A stretch of 64,000 nucleotides of DNA, from contig CAMAPK010000002.1 in assembly GCA_945860135.1 (NCBI GenBank), positions 1 to 64,000 of the forward strand, in the 5' to 3' direction. Shown one piece after another: positions 7,948-17,832 of the stretch (the stretch's first letter is position 1; each line of letters starts with the position of its first letter). The notes under the pieces are model-generated. The model saw only the letters and a program-made list of their open reading frames with translations. It had not been told where the DNA came from and ran no database searches. The translations under genes and the position numbers were made by a program. Origin of the DNA: Nitrosovibrio sp. Nv4 (GTDB taxonomy: Bacteria; Pseudomonadota; Gammaproteobacteria; Burkholderiales; Nitrosomonadaceae).

Positions 7948-8574
7948 ATGTGGCTATTGATGACCATGGCGAAAGCAAAATGCGAGAGCGCAATGACGAA
8001 GCCACAAAATACTGAGATGCAGACCTGCCTTGATCCTGCCAACCAGGAGATGAGGATATTCTGCAATTCCCAGTTGGATGATTATTTTGCGGGAGTCAAA
8101 GGCGAGTTGAGCCAGGTGGAAAGACTGGTGGGTGATGCGGTCGGCGACTTGGTCGCCAGCTTCAAGTACATCAGTAAACTGGCCCATTCCCAGCAGGAGA
8201 TCTCGCTGTCGATTGCACAAACGGCGGCAGGTGCAGGGGGAAGCGGAAATGGTGAATCGGTGGAACATTTGTTGGAACGGCAGAAGGAGATCATCGATCA
8301 GATCGGGCAGGAAGTGGACACAGCAGTGACTTCCATGCAGTTCGGCGATCTGGCGACCCAGTTGCTGAACCATACCATGATCCGCATTGAGGCCCTTGGC
8401 ACGGCGCTGCAGCGGGTGGATGCACAGGATGTGACGGCAGGTGGCGACACGGTTTACAAGCCGCACCGGTTTCACGAAGGAGTTGCCAAGGCAGTGACGG
8501 CAGCCAATGCGGTTACCCGGGAAAAACCGGTGGGACAGCAAGGCATGAGCGCGGGCGATATCGATTTATTCTAA
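7948..8574 (+). CDS. CheZ-like chemotaxis protein, candidate CheY-P phosphatase
   Basis: A largely helical protein of about 200 residues, the first gene after the FliA promoter and directly before cheY. Residues 127-145 read VTSMQFGDLATQLLNHTMI, which resembles the catalytic helix of CheZ (QDFQDLTGQVI): Asp134 and Gln138 occupy the D-x3-Q spacing that CheZ uses for CheY-P dephosphorylation. The C-terminus ends GDIDLF, a short acidic/hydrophobic tail of the kind that CheZ uses to dock on CheY. The function is inferred; overall similarity to classical CheZ is low. The start is uncertain: ATG codons at 7948, 7966 and 7993 are all possible, and 7993 has a weak GAGAG site. Confidence 0.7.
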   Translation: MWLLMTMAKAKCESAMTKPQNTEMQTCLDPANQEMRIFCNSQLDDYFAGVKGELSQVERLVGDAVGDLVASFKYISKLAHSQQEISLSIAQTAAGAGGSGNGESVEHLLERQKEIIDQIGQEVDTAVTSMQFGDLATQLLNHTMIRIEALGTALQRVDAQDVTAGGDTVYKPHRFHEGVAKAVTAANAVTREKPVGQQGMSAGDIDLF

Positions 8575-8627
8575 ACCAGCGGGGCGTAATGCCTCGATAA
8601 AATAAAAGTGACTGAGGAGTAACGAGT

Positions 8628-8996
8628 ATGGCAAAGACGATTCTCGCAGTGGATGATTCCGCTTCTATCCGCGCAATGGTGTCCTTTACGTTGAAGGGTG
8701 CCGGCTATGTGGTGGTTGAGGCGGGGGATGGCCAGGATGCGCTCGACAAGGCCAAAAGCAATAATGATGTCCACCTGATCCTGACCGATCTCAACATGCC
8801 GCGCATGGATGGTTTGACCCTGATCAAATCATTACGCAGCCTGCCGCGTTACCGGACCGCACCGATCTTGATGCTCACCACCGAATCGAGCGATGTGATG
8901 AAAGCCCAGGGCCGCGCCGCAGGGGCTACCGGCTGGATGGTCAAGCCATTCGATCCGAAGAGACTGCTGGAAGTGATCAAAAAAGTTCTTGGTTGA
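8628..8996 (+). CDS. cheY: Chemotaxis response regulator CheY
   Basis: A single 122-residue receiver domain. Acidic residues Asp9 and Asp10, phospho-acceptor Asp54 (LTDLNMPRMDG), a Thr in LMLTTES and the conserved Lys of VKPFDP are all in place. There is no output domain, as expected for CheY, which carries the CheA signal to the flagellar switch. A GAGGAG ribosome site precedes the ATG. It sits 53 nt after the CheZ-like gene and 158 nt before cheA. Confidence 0.95.
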   Translation: MAKTILAVDDSASIRAMVSFTLKGAGYVVVEAGDGQDALDKAKSNNDVHLILTDLNMPRMDGLTLIKSLRSLPRYRTAPILMLTTESSDVMKAQGRAAGATGWMVKPFDPKRLLEVIKKVLG

Positions 8997-9154
8997 ATGG
9001 AGAGTTTCAGACCTCCTTCTCCCCTTTGACTATGGTGAGATTGCGCTGAATTTGAGTAGTTGAAATTGGCGGGTATTTTCACCTCTATTCCGTGATTCAT
9101 TTGCGCACCGTGCAGACATACTGACATTCATAAAATTTTAAAGCGAGGCAGTGC

Positions 9155-11341
9155 GTGACTACAGACATGACCCAGTTTTACCAGGTGTTCTTCGAGGAAG
9201 CTGCAGAACTCCTGGCGGAAATGGAAACCCGTCTGTTGGGGCTGGACCTCAATGCGCCCAGCATAGAAGACTTGAATGCCATTTTCCGTACCGCTCATTC
9301 GATCAAGGGCGGCGCCGGAACTTTTGGCTTTTCCGACATGACCGATCTGACGCATGTGCTGGAGTCGTTGCTGGACCGGCTGCGCAAGGGCGAGCTGGCA
9401 GTCCGCAGCGAGATGATAGATATATTTCTCAGCGCTGGCGACATCCTGAAAGATCAGCTTGCGGGTCATCGCGGTGACGGCAAAGCAGATCCGGCCGCTG
9501 CTGCTGCAGCGTGCATAGAGCTGAAACGGCTCGCTGCCGGAGATGCGCCTGCTGCAACAGTTGCCGCACCTGCTGCACCTGCTGCAGCACCTGCGTCCGT
9601 GGCAGCACAGCCTGCCGTTTCCCCAGATAAAATTTACCGTATCGAGTTCCCGAACGAGGGCATCAGCGCCCAGGTCATGGGCAATCTGCTTACCAACCTC
9701 GGGCAGATGGGCGCCCTGCAGAATTTGAGCCAGCCAGCGGAAACCGGCAACAAAAAAAACAGCAAGAAGGCCAGCAAAGGAGCGGCGCAGCCGTGTGTGC
9801 TGAAACTTGCCACCGCTGCCAGCGAAGAAGACATCTGGGAAGTATTGGCTTTCATGGTGGATGTCAGCAACCTGAAAATCGAGACAGAAGCTCCCGCCAG
9901 TGAAGCAGCAGCAACATCTGTTGCCAATGAGCCGCAACTAGAAAGCACAGCTTCCGAGGATGCCGGTTATGGCTTTTTCCAGGGGGCGCCAGCCGCCCCG
10001 GCTGCCCCGGCTGCAAACCCGGGTGCTGCGCCGGCGGACGCTGCAGCGACGGAGGTGGCAGCCAAATCTCCCGGTAGACGTTTAAGCGATGATCCTAATG
10101 TCGAGGTGACCCGGTCAGGACGCCGCCCCGACGACAAGCTGGTAGTCAGTGCTGCCAGTGAAACCTCTTCGATCCGTGTGAGTATTGAGAAGGTCGATCA
10201 ACTGATCAATCTGGTGGGCGAACTGGTGATCACCCAGGCCATGCTCGCTCAGACCGCGTCGCAGGTGGACCCGGTGATCTACGAAAAACTGCTCGACGGC
10301 ATGAGCACGCTGGAGCGCAATACCCGGGACATGCAGGAATCGGTGATGTCGATCCGCATGATGCCGATCAGTTTCGTTTTCAGCCGTTATCCGCGAGTGG
10401 TGCGGGATCTGGCGGCCAAACTCAACAAGCAGGTGGAACTGAAGACTGTCGGTGAAAGCACCGAGCTGGACCGGGGGCTGATCGAGAAGATCGCCGACCC
10501 GTTGACGCATCTGGTACGCAACAGTCTTGATCATGGCATCGAATTGCCGGAGAAGCGCGTGGCAGCCGGCAAGCCGGCCAAGGGCACCATCACCCTGCAG
10601 GCTTCTCACCAGGGCGGCAACATCGTCATCGAAGTCATCGACGATGGCGGCGGGTTGAACCGGGACAAGATTCTGGCCAAAGCAAAAGAGCGCGGGCTGC
10701 CGGTGAAAGAGGACATCTCCGACTCCGACGTCTGGCTGTTGATATTCGAAGCCGGTTTCTCCACTGCCGATGTTGTTACCGATGTTTCCGGCCGCGGCGT
10801 CGGCATGGACGTGGTCAAGCGCAACATCCAGGGCATGGGCGGACAGGTGGAAATCGATTCGGCACTCGGGGTCGGTACCCGCATTTCGGTGCGCCTGCCC
10901 TTGACGCTCGCCATTCTTGACGGGCTGTCGGTTTCGGTCGGCAACGAAATGTTCATCCTGCCGCTGGGTTATATCATCGAGTCGCTGCAACCAGCCGAGG
11001 AGGATGTCAAGACAGTGAGTGGACGCGGGCGCGTGGTGCAGGTACGGGGCGAGTACCTGCCGGTGGTCGCGCTGCACGAAATATTCAATCTGCGGCCCAA
11101 GGTGACCGAGGTTCACCAAGGGATAGTCGTTATTCTTGAATCCGAGGGGCGCAAGACAGCACTGTTTGTTGACGCGCTGGTAGGGCAGCACCAAGTGGTG
11201 ATCAAGAGCCTCGAGAGCAACTATCGCAGGGTGCAAGGCATTTCGGGAGCCACCATCATGGGTGATGGCAGGGTGGCATTGATCATCGATGCGGCCGGAA
11301 TGATCGCGGCAGCACAGAACAAGTCAGCGCAGACGGTTTAA
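9155..11341 (+). CDS. cheA: Chemotaxis histidine kinase CheA
   Basis: A 728-residue CheA. The order is an N-terminal Hpt domain with phosphorylatable His48 (HSIKGGAGTFGF), a P2-like region bounded by Ala-rich linkers (about residues 130-165 and 255-310), the dimerisation helices, a GHKL ATPase with N-box LVRNSLDHGIE and G-boxes IDDGGGLN and GRGVGMDVV, and a C-terminal CheW-like domain. It transfers phosphate to CheY and CheB. The GTG start at 9155 lies 6 nt after GAGG; an ATG four codons downstream is an alternative. Confidence 0.96.
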   Translation: MTTDMTQFYQVFFEEAAELLAEMETRLLGLDLNAPSIEDLNAIFRTAHSIKGGAGTFGFSDMTDLTHVLESLLDRLRKGELAVRSEMIDIFLSAGDILKDQLAGHRGDGKADPAAAAAACIELKRLAAGDAPAATVAAPAAPAAAPASVAAQPAVSPDKIYRIEFPNEGISAQVMGNLLTNLGQMGALQNLSQPAETGNKKNSKKASKGAAQPCVLKLATAASEEDIWEVLAFMVDVSNLKIETEAPASEAAATSVANEPQLESTASEDAGYGFFQGAPAAPAAPAANPGAAPADAAATEVAAKSPGRRLSDDPNVEVTRSGRRPDDKLVVSAASETSSIRVSIEKVDQLINLVGELVITQAMLAQTASQVDPVIYEKLLDGMSTLERNTRDMQESVMSIRMMPISFVFSRYPRVVRDLAAKLNKQVELKTVGESTELDRGLIEKIADPLTHLVRNSLDHGIELPEKRVAAGKPAKGTITLQASHQGGNIVIEVIDDGGGLNRDKILAKAKERGLPVKEDISDSDVWLLIFEAGFSTADVVTDVSGRGVGMDVVKRNIQGMGGQVEIDSALGVGTRISVRLPLTLAILDGLSVSVGNEMFILPLGYIIESLQPAEEDVKTVSGRGRVVQVRGEYLPVVALHEIFNLRPKVTEVHQGIVVILESEGRKTALFVDALVGQHQVVIKSLESNYRRVQGISGATIMGDGRVALIIDAAGMIAAAQNKSAQTV

Positions 11342-11381
11342 CGGTGTCGTTGTCATTTGATCAATCTGCAGAGAATTTGAA

Positions 11382-11546
11382 ATGAAAAGATACCTGTGCA
11401 ATGTATGCGGCTATATCTATGACGAAACGGTGGGCGATCCGGAGCACGGCATCCCGGCCGGTACCCGCTGGGAAGATATTCCCTATGACTGGGTATGTCC
11501 GGACTGTGCCGTGGTCAAGGCCGATTTTGAAATGGTGGAAGTTTAG
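11382..11546 (+). CDS. Rubredoxin
   Basis: A 54-residue rubredoxin. The iron-binding cysteines are Cys6/Cys9 (CNVCGYIYD) and Cys39/Cys42 (WVCPDC), with the conserved aromatic and Gly-Thr-Trp core (AGTRWEDIP). It is an electron carrier with a single Fe(SCys)4 centre. It sits 40 nt after cheA on the same strand, inside the chemotaxis cluster, before an inverted repeat and cheW. Rubredoxin has no known role in chemotaxis, so the placement may be chance or relate to redox/energy taxis. Confidence 0.95.
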   Translation: MKRYLCNVCGYIYDETVGDPEHGIPAGTRWEDIPYDWVCPDCAVVKADFEMVEV

Positions 11547-11573
11547 TGATCTGGCACAAATTAAAATTATATT

Positions 11574-11639
11574 CCGTTCGGCCTGAGCCTGTCGAAGGCC
11601 ATGAAATCATTCATATTTCGACAAGCTCAATACGAACGG
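11574..11639. repeat. Imperfect inverted repeat element
   Basis: Two 24-nt arms start and end with CCGTTCG/CGAACGG and contain GAGC-N-TGTCGAA on both sides, separated by an 18-nt centre. This resembles a palindromic repeat of the CCTTCGACAGGCTCAG type that is scattered in many proteobacterial genomes. It lies between the rubredoxin gene and cheW. It could terminate or attenuate transcription, or simply be a dispersed repeat. Confidence 0.6.
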
Positions 11640-11722
11640 TTTCATACTCAATTCGTGTTGAATCACTAACATCTGCATCAGATCGATTGTAACAACGATT
11701 ATTAATACAAGGAGCATGAAAA

Positions 11723-12223
11723 ATGGCGACAACAGTAGCTGCTGAATCAGCCGACACGGCTGCCGGCCACATGGCTAACGAATTTCTCACTTTCCGTTTG
11801 GGAAAAGAGGAATACGGCATCGAGATTCTGAAGGTGCAGGAAATACGTGGCTACGATGCGGTCACCCACATTGCCAATGCGCCAGAATTCATCAAGGGCG
11901 TGGTCAATCTGCGCGGCATCATCGTGCCCATCGTCGACATGCGCATCAAATTCCAGCTCGAAAAGGCGGATTACGATCAATTTACCGTAGTGATCATTCT
12001 GAACGTAACCGGGCGTGTGGTCGGCATCGTGGTGGATGCAGTTTCGGACGTGATCAACCTGGGGGCTGAGCAGATGCGGCCGGCGCCTGAGTTCGGCGCC
12101 ACCATCAACGCAGAATATATCATGGGCCTAGGCACGGTAGGTGAACGCATGTTAATCCTGATGGACATCGAGAAACTTATGAGCAGCAGCGACATGGGGC
12201 TGATCGAGCAGATCGCACATTGA
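11723..12223 (+). CDS. cheW: Chemotaxis coupling protein CheW
   Basis: A 166-residue CheW: a short N-terminal tail then one CheW/SH3-like domain ([48 protein letters not shown]). It links chemoreceptors to CheA. An AAGGAG site precedes the ATG. The downstream receptor gene follows after 38 nt, so the two are probably co-transcribed. Confidence 0.96.
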   Translation: MATTVAAESADTAAGHMANEFLTFRLGKEEYGIEILKVQEIRGYDAVTHIANAPEFIKGVVNLRGIIVPIVDMRIKFQLEKADYDQFTVVIILNVTGRVVGIVVDAVSDVINLGAEQMRPAPEFGATINAEYIMGLGTVGERMLILMDIEKLMSSSDMGLIEQIAH

Positions 12224-12261
12224 TCGAATACTAATTATCCGGACAATCGAAGGAGATCCAA

Positions 12262-14541
12262 ATGTTTAACAATCTGACCATCAAAGCGCGCCTCATCATC
12301 ATTCTTTCCGCTCTGTCGGTTTTGCTGGTGGGTATCGGTCTGGCCGGCTTGTTCGGCATGAGCAAGAGCAACGAAGGCTTGCGTACGGTCTATGTCGACC
12401 GCACCATTGCGCTCGGGCAGGTATCGGATGTCGATACCACAGTATCGGGCATCCGCGCCGCACTTAACAATGCGTTGCTGTTCCCGAGTGATGACAACAT
12501 CAACCGGCGGCTCAGGGAGATTGAGGCAGACACGGCGAAAGCGCAAAAGATCTGGGCCAGCTACCAGGAAAGCTATTTTCCGCCGGAAGAAAGAGTATTG
12601 TCCGATAAGTTTCTTGCAGCCTGGACCAATTTCACTAAACAAGGGTTCGAGCCGGTCATCAACCATTTGCGCAACAGAAACATAGAGGAAGGGAAGAGGG
12701 TCGTGCAGACCCAATTCGGCACGCTGGCTCCTGCGTTCATGGAAGCATTGGGAGGGTTGACCCAAATCCAGTTGGATATCGCCAAAACCGAATACGACCA
12801 GGCAGTGAGCCGCTACGAAACCATTCGCGCTGTCGCCATCGGCGCCATCGTGTTCGGCATCCTGTTTGCAGCTTTTGCGGGATTCCTGCTGGTGCGCGGG
12901 ATCGGCCGTTCGCTCACGCAGGCAATGGGCGTGGCGGAGGCGATTGCAGGCGGACGCCTAGACAGCAAGATCGAGCTGGTGGGGCGCGACGAAGTGACGG
13001 AGTTGTTGCGCTCGATGCAGAAAATGATCGAAGTGCTGAAGGGATTTTATGCAGCCCAGCTCGAAATGAAGAAGCAGCACGATGCTGGATTGATCAGCTA
13101 CCGGATCACGGCCGACAGGTTCTCGGGCAGCTATGGCGAAATGGCGGCGATGACCAACGATCTGGTCGGCGCGCATATTGCAGTGAAGATGAAGATCGTG
13201 GAAGTGGTTACGCGCTATGCGCAGGGCGATCTGTCGGTGGACATGGATCGGCTGCCGGGCGAGAAAGCCAGGATTACTGAAGCAATGGATAAGGTCAAGG
13301 TGAGCTTGCAGGCAATCAACGCTGAAATCAAGGGGTTGGTGGATGCAGCGCTGGTGGGTAACTTTGCCAAACGCGGTGATGTGGCGCGCTATCAGTATGA
13401 ATTCAAGGTCATGGTCGACGGGTTGAACCAGTTGATGCAGACCAGCGAAACGGGACTGAACGAAGTGGTGCGGGTGCTGGGCGCGTTGGCGCAAGGCGAC
13501 CTGACGGAGAAGATCACCAACGAATACCACGGCACCTTCGGCCAACTGAAGGATGATTCCAACCAGACGGTTGCGCAATTGACCCAGATTGTGACGCAGA
13601 TCAAGGAAGCGACCGAGTCGATCCACACGGCATCAAGCGAGATTGCGCAGGGCAACACCGATCTGTCGCAACGTACCGAAGAACAGGCATCAAGCCTGGA
13701 GGAAACCGCTTCCAGCATGGAAGAGCTGACCTCGACGGTGAAACAGAATGCGGAGAACTCAAGACAGGCCAACCAGCTCGCCATCGGCGCCAGCGAAATC
13801 GCGGTCAAGGGCGGCAACGTGGTCAGCCAGGTCGTTACCACCATGTCCTCGATCAACGACAGTTCGAAGAAGATCGTCGACATCATCAGCGTGATCGACG
13901 GCATCGCATTCCAGACCAACATCCTGGCGCTGAACGCCGCAGTGGAAGCGGCGCGCGCAGGCGAACAGGGCCGCGGTTTCGCGGTGGTTGCAACCGAAGT
14001 GCGCAATCTGGCACAGCGCAGTGCGGCAGCCGCCAAGGAGATCAAGGAACTGATCAGCGATTCGGTGGAGAAAGTCGGCTCGGGTACCAAGCTGGTGGAT
14101 GAGGCCGGCAAGACGATGGAGGAAATCGTCACTGCGGTGAAACGCGTGACCGACATCATGTCCGAAATCACCGCCGCATCGCAGGAGCAGAGCGCGGGCA
14201 TTGAGCAGGTCAACCAGGCGATCACACAGATGGACGAGGTCACGCAGCAGAACGCGGCACTGGTGGAGCAAGCCGCTGCCGCCGCCGAATCGATGCAGGA
14301 ACAGGCGGAGAATCTGGCGCGGGCGGTGGCGACGTTCCGTCTGGAACGGACAGCGCCGGGCATGACTGGTGCAGCGCATGCGGCGGAACGGCGCACTCCC
14401 AGTCGTGCGACCAACGTCGGCCGTTTGCCTGCGGGCAAGACCCCAGGCAAGAGCAAGAGTGTGGCGCGTCCCGCATCCGCCAAACCGGCAGGGGATGCCA
14501 GCACAAAGACCGGCACTGACGACGAGTGGTCCGAATTTTAA
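12262..14541 (+). CDS. Methyl-accepting chemotaxis protein with 4-helix-bundle sensor
   Basis: A 759-residue chemoreceptor. Transmembrane helices at about 8-29 and 190-212 flank a periplasmic four-helix-bundle ligand domain. A HAMP domain follows, then a region with further HAMP-like segments (about 265-430), then the cytoplasmic signalling hairpin with the invariant tip ([20 protein letters not shown]). The C-terminus ends EWSEF after a flexible Ala/Lys-rich linker and matches the W-x-x-F pattern of CheR-tethering pentapeptides (NWETF type). The ligand is unknown. It is closely related in sequence to the next gene. Confidence 0.94.
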   Translation: MFNNLTIKARLIIILSALSVLLVGIGLAGLFGMSKSNEGLRTVYVDRTIALGQVSDVDTTVSGIRAALNNALLFPSDDNINRRLREIEADTAKAQKIWASYQESYFPPEERVLSDKFLAAWTNFTKQGFEPVINHLRNRNIEEGKRVVQTQFGTLAPAFMEALGGLTQIQLDIAKTEYDQAVSRYETIRAVAIGAIVFGILFAAFAGFLLVRGIGRSLTQAMGVAEAIAGGRLDSKIELVGRDEVTELLRSMQKMIEVLKGFYAAQLEMKKQHDAGLISYRITADRFSGSYGEMAAMTNDLVGAHIAVKMKIVEVVTRYAQGDLSVDMDRLPGEKARITEAMDKVKVSLQAINAEIKGLVDAALVGNFAKRGDVARYQYEFKVMVDGLNQLMQTSETGLNEVVRVLGALAQGDLTEKITNEYHGTFGQLKDDSNQTVAQLTQIVTQIKEATESIHTASSEIAQGNTDLSQRTEEQASSLEETASSMEELTSTVKQNAENSRQANQLAIGASEIAVKGGNVVSQVVTTMSSINDSSKKIVDIISVIDGIAFQTNILALNAAVEAARAGEQGRGFAVVATEVRNLAQRSAAAAKEIKELISDSVEKVGSGTKLVDEAGKTMEEIVTAVKRVTDIMSEITAASQEQSAGIEQVNQAITQMDEVTQQNAALVEQAAAAAESMQEQAENLARAVATFRLERTAPGMTGAAHAAERRTPSRATNVGRLPAGKTPGKSKSVARPASAKPAGDASTKTGTDDEWSEF

Positions 14542-14652
14542 CGTGTGCAATAAGTGGGGCATGTCAGTAACTGAGCAATGACTGAATTGAAATTCAAGGT
14601 GTCGGTTTTGTAGCGGAATTTGTTAATAACGAACCAATGAAAGGATAGAAAA

Positions 14653-17472
14653 ATGCGTATAAATATGCCGGTAACCAACGTTGAGAAGGAAATGAAGGAC
14701 GGCCAGTTTCTCGTTTCCAAGACCGACACCAAGGGCTTGATTCGCTACTGCAATCAGGCTTTCATCGACATGAGTGGTTACGACGAGAAGGAGTTGATCG
14801 GCTCGCCGCACAACATTGTCAGGCATCCGGACATGCCGCCGGCGGCGTTCGAAGACTTCTGGGCAACCTTGAAACAGGACCGGCCCTGGAGCGGAATGGT
14901 CAAGAACCGCAGCAAGGACGGCGCATTCTACTGGGTTTATGCCAATGCCACCCCGATCAGGGAAAGCGGTCAGGTTACCGGCTACATGTCGGTGCGCAGC
15001 AAGCCAAACCGGGAGCAGATCCGGGCAGCGGATGAGCTCTATCGCGACATGCGCGAAGGCAAGGCAAAATTCCGCGTGGTGGCAGGGAGTCTGGTCGCAG
15101 CAGGTCTGCTGGGCAGACTGAAGCACAAGCTGAAGAGCATCAGCGTGCGCGGACGAATTTTCAGCATCATCGGCTCCCTCTCGGTCGCCCTGGTTGGAGT
15201 AAGCGCCTTGGGAATTATCGGCATGCAGCAGGCCAACGAAGGGCTGCGTACGGTCTATGTCGATCGCACCATTGCGCTCGGGCAAATATCGGATGTCGAC
15301 ACCACAGTAGCGAGCATTCGCACCGGGCTTAACAATGCATTGTTGTTCCCCAGCGATGACAACATCAACCGGCGGCTGAGGGAAGTTGAGGAGGATGCGG
15401 CGAAAGCGCAAAAGATCTGGGCCGAGTATCAGGCCAGTTATTTCACCCCGGAAGAAAGAGCATTGTCCGACAAGTTTCTTGCGGCGTGGACTGGTTTCAC
15501 CAAAGAAGGGTTCGAGCCGGTAATGAATCATTTGCGCAGCCGCAACATAGACGAAGCAAAAAGAGTCGTGCAGACCCGATTTGGCACACTGGCTCCCGCG
15601 TTTCTGGAAGCGCTCGGAGGATTGACTCAAATCCAGTTGGATGTCGCCAAGAGCGAATATGACCTGGCAGTTGCGCGCTACGAGCGCAGCCAGACCGTAA
15701 TGATCGCTGCTACGGTTTTATGTGTGTTGCTGGCCGGTTTGATCGGCATGCTGCTGCTGCGCGCCATCGTGCGGCCGGTCAAGTCGGTGATGGATGATCT
15801 GGCGAAAATGTCCGAGGGGAATTACACCAGTCAGATCAATATTACCAATAACGACGAGATCGGCGCCCTCACCGAATCGGTCAAGTCCATGCAGATCCGG
15901 TCTGGTGCGGACCTGGCCGAGACCCAACGCGTGGCTGCCGAAAGTCTGCGCATCAAGAACGCCCTGGATCAGGCAACTGCGGCATTGATGATCGCGGATC
16001 CCAGCGGCACGATCATTTATACCAATCAGGCGATACAGAAGATGATGAGCCTGGGTGAGGCAGCGTTGCGCAAGGATTTGCCGGGCTTCAATGCCAATGA
16101 AGTACTGGGAGCGAAATTTGATATTTTCAACCAGAAGATTCAATTCGCAGGGTTGACGCAGCCGCAACAGACTGCAACCAAAATCGGCGGGCGCTCGTAT
16201 GTGCTGACAGTGGTGCCGGTGATCAACCCGGAGGGTACGCGGTTGGGTACCGCAGTGGAATGGCAGGATCGCACCGCCGAAGTGGCCGTCGAGGAGGAAG
16301 TGGCAGACATCGTGGCTGCAGCCAGCGACGGCGATTTCAGCAAGAAGCTGTCGCTGGAAGGCAAGGATGGTTTCTTCAAGCAACTGGCCGAGGGCATCAA
16401 CGGCTTGATGGATACCAGCTCGGTCGGTCTGAACGAGGTGGTGCGGGTGCTGGGCGCACTGGCGCAAGGCGACCTGACCGAGAAGATCACCAACGAATAC
16501 CACGGCACCTTCGGCCAACTGAAGGATGATTCCAACCAGACAGTCGCGCAGTTGACCGAGATCGTGACGCAGATCAAGGAGGCGACCGATCTGATCAATA
16601 CGGCAGCGAGCGAAATTGCACGCGGCAACAGCGATCTGTCGCAGCGTACCGAACAGCAGGCATCAAGCCTGGAGGAAACCGCCTCCAGCATGGAAGAGCT
16701 GACCTCGACGGTGAAACAGAATGCGGAGAATGCGAAACAAGCCAATCAACTGGCGGCATCGGCTTCCGAGGTGGCAGTCAAGGGCGGCAACGTGGTGGGT
16801 CAGGTAGTCACCACCATGTCCTCGATCAATGCCAGTTCGAAGAAGATTGTCGACATCATCAGCGTGATCGACGGTATCGCGTTCCAGACCAACATCCTGG
16901 CGTTGAATGCCGCAGTGGAAGCGGCGCGCGCAGGCGAACAGGGCCGCGGTTTCGCGGTGGTTGCAACCGAAGTGCGCAATCTGGCGCAGCGCAGTGCGGC
17001 CGCCGCCAAGGAGATCAAGGAACTGATCAGCGATTCGGTGGAGAAAGTCGGCTCGGGTACCAAGCTGGTGGATGAGGCCGGCAAGACGATGGAGGAAATC
17101 GTCAGTTCCGTGAAACGCGTGACCGACATCATGGCCGAAATCACCGCTGCATCGCAGGAGCAGAGTACGGGCATCGAGCAGGTCAACCAGGCGATCACCT
17201 CGATGGACGAAGGTGTGCAGCAGAACGCGGCACTGGTGGAACAGGCGACTGCAGCAGCGGAATCGATGGAAGAACAGGCGCAGAACCTGGCGACTGCCGT
17301 GGCCATATTCAAGTTGAGCGGTGGCATGAGCAGTCGGCCTGCAAGGGTTGTGCAGTTACCTTCCCCCCAACCTGCGAGGAAGGTGGCCGCAGCTCCCGCA
17401 GCCAAAGCCAAGCCGGCACTGCGGAACAAGGTGGCGGCGGCTGGTGGTGATGAAGACTGGGCAGAATTCTAG
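14653..17472 (+). CDS. Methyl-accepting chemotaxis protein with Aer-like PAS plus 4-helix-bundle sensor
   Basis: A 939-residue composite receptor. An N-terminal cytoplasmic PAS domain (about 20-115) carries the Aer signature ([34 protein letters not shown]), so it may bind FAD and sense redox/energy state. Then come a transmembrane helix (about 168-192), a periplasmic four-helix bundle, a second helix (about 347-370), HAMP, a second PAS (about 440-545), a HAMP-like segment and the signalling hairpin. The C-terminus DWAEF is a CheR-tether-type pentapeptide. The sensor bundle and signalling part are nearly duplicates of those in the preceding receptor. Confidence 0.94.
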   Translation: MRINMPVTNVEKEMKDGQFLVSKTDTKGLIRYCNQAFIDMSGYDEKELIGSPHNIVRHPDMPPAAFEDFWATLKQDRPWSGMVKNRSKDGAFYWVYANATPIRESGQVTGYMSVRSKPNREQIRAADELYRDMREGKAKFRVVAGSLVAAGLLGRLKHKLKSISVRGRIFSIIGSLSVALVGVSALGIIGMQQANEGLRTVYVDRTIALGQISDVDTTVASIRTGLNNALLFPSDDNINRRLREVEEDAAKAQKIWAEYQASYFTPEERALSDKFLAAWTGFTKEGFEPVMNHLRSRNIDEAKRVVQTRFGTLAPAFLEALGGLTQIQLDVAKSEYDLAVARYERSQTVMIAATVLCVLLAGLIGMLLLRAIVRPVKSVMDDLAKMSEGNYTSQINITNNDEIGALTESVKSMQIRSGADLAETQRVAAESLRIKNALDQATAALMIADPSGTIIYTNQAIQKMMSLGEAALRKDLPGFNANEVLGAKFDIFNQKIQFAGLTQPQQTATKIGGRSYVLTVVPVINPEGTRLGTAVEWQDRTAEVAVEEEVADIVAAASDGDFSKKLSLEGKDGFFKQLAEGINGLMDTSSVGLNEVVRVLGALAQGDLTEKITNEYHGTFGQLKDDSNQTVAQLTEIVTQIKEATDLINTAASEIARGNSDLSQRTEQQASSLEETASSMEELTSTVKQNAENAKQANQLAASASEVAVKGGNVVGQVVTTMSSINASSKKIVDIISVIDGIAFQTNILALNAAVEAARAGEQGRGFAVVATEVRNLAQRSAAAAKEIKELISDSVEKVGSGTKLVDEAGKTMEEIVSSVKRVTDIMAEITAASQEQSTGIEQVNQAITSMDEGVQQNAALVEQATAAAESMEEQAQNLATAVAIFKLSGGMSSRPARVVQLPSPQPARKVAAAPAAKAKPALRNKVAAAGGDEDWAEF

Positions 17473-17512
17473 GCCCGGCCGCGCAGATTTACGGAAAAGT
17501 AATAATGGCCCG

Positions 17513-17584
17513 GTAGGAGCGGCTTCAGCCGCGATTGCAACAGGTGCGGAAGAGATCATTTTCGCGGCTGAAGTCGCTCCCTGC
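17513..17584. repeat. REP-like pair (inverted)
   Basis: Two REP-type palindromes face each other: GTAGGAGCGGCTTCAGCCGC at 17513-17532 and its near complement at 17562-17584, separated by about 28 nt. This is the classic arrangement of GTAG-type REP doublets. It occupies the 360-nt gap 17473-17832 between the receptor gene and cheR, which contains no gene I can support. Confidence 0.75.
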
Positions 17585-17709
17585 TGGATAGTGAACCCGT
17601 GATGGGATGTAGCAGCCCCTCACAGGATGAACGATAAATTGAAGGGCCGCACTATCGTCATTTTCATGGCGAAGCCATTTCTACCGGATGATGAGGTTGG
17701 GATGCGGAT

Positions 17710-17732
17710 GTAGGAGCCCCTTTAGGGGCGAT
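17710..17732 (+). repeat. Single REP-like palindrome
   Basis: GTAGGAGCCCCTTTAGGGGC followed by GATTA: the same family as the doublet 126 nt upstream, with a compensatory change that preserves the stem (CCCC/GGGG instead of CGGC/GCCG). Such covariation indicates that the hairpin, rather than the exact sequence, is maintained. Confidence 0.7.
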
Positions 17733-17832
17733 TAACCTCGTGTGTGTAAATTCGTCGAGCCTGAACACGCTACATTAGCAATCACTTTGATTGACAAACG
17801 GAATGCTCATAACGAGCTTTTGAGGGAACACC

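Noticed and set aside
10115..11236. Long minus-strand frame opposite cheA
   Set aside because: High-GC third-position bias of cheA leaves the opposite strand open; composition is His/Asp/Gln-rich without any domain.
13392..14516. Long minus-strand frames opposite both receptor genes
   Set aside because: The same artefact; Ser/Ala/Cys-rich translations appear at the corresponding place in both receptors because the sense sequences are duplicated.
17473..17832. CRISPR-like array from the repeated GTAGGAGC motifs
   Set aside because: Copies are inverted palindromes at irregular spacing, not direct repeats with spacers; REP elements explain them.
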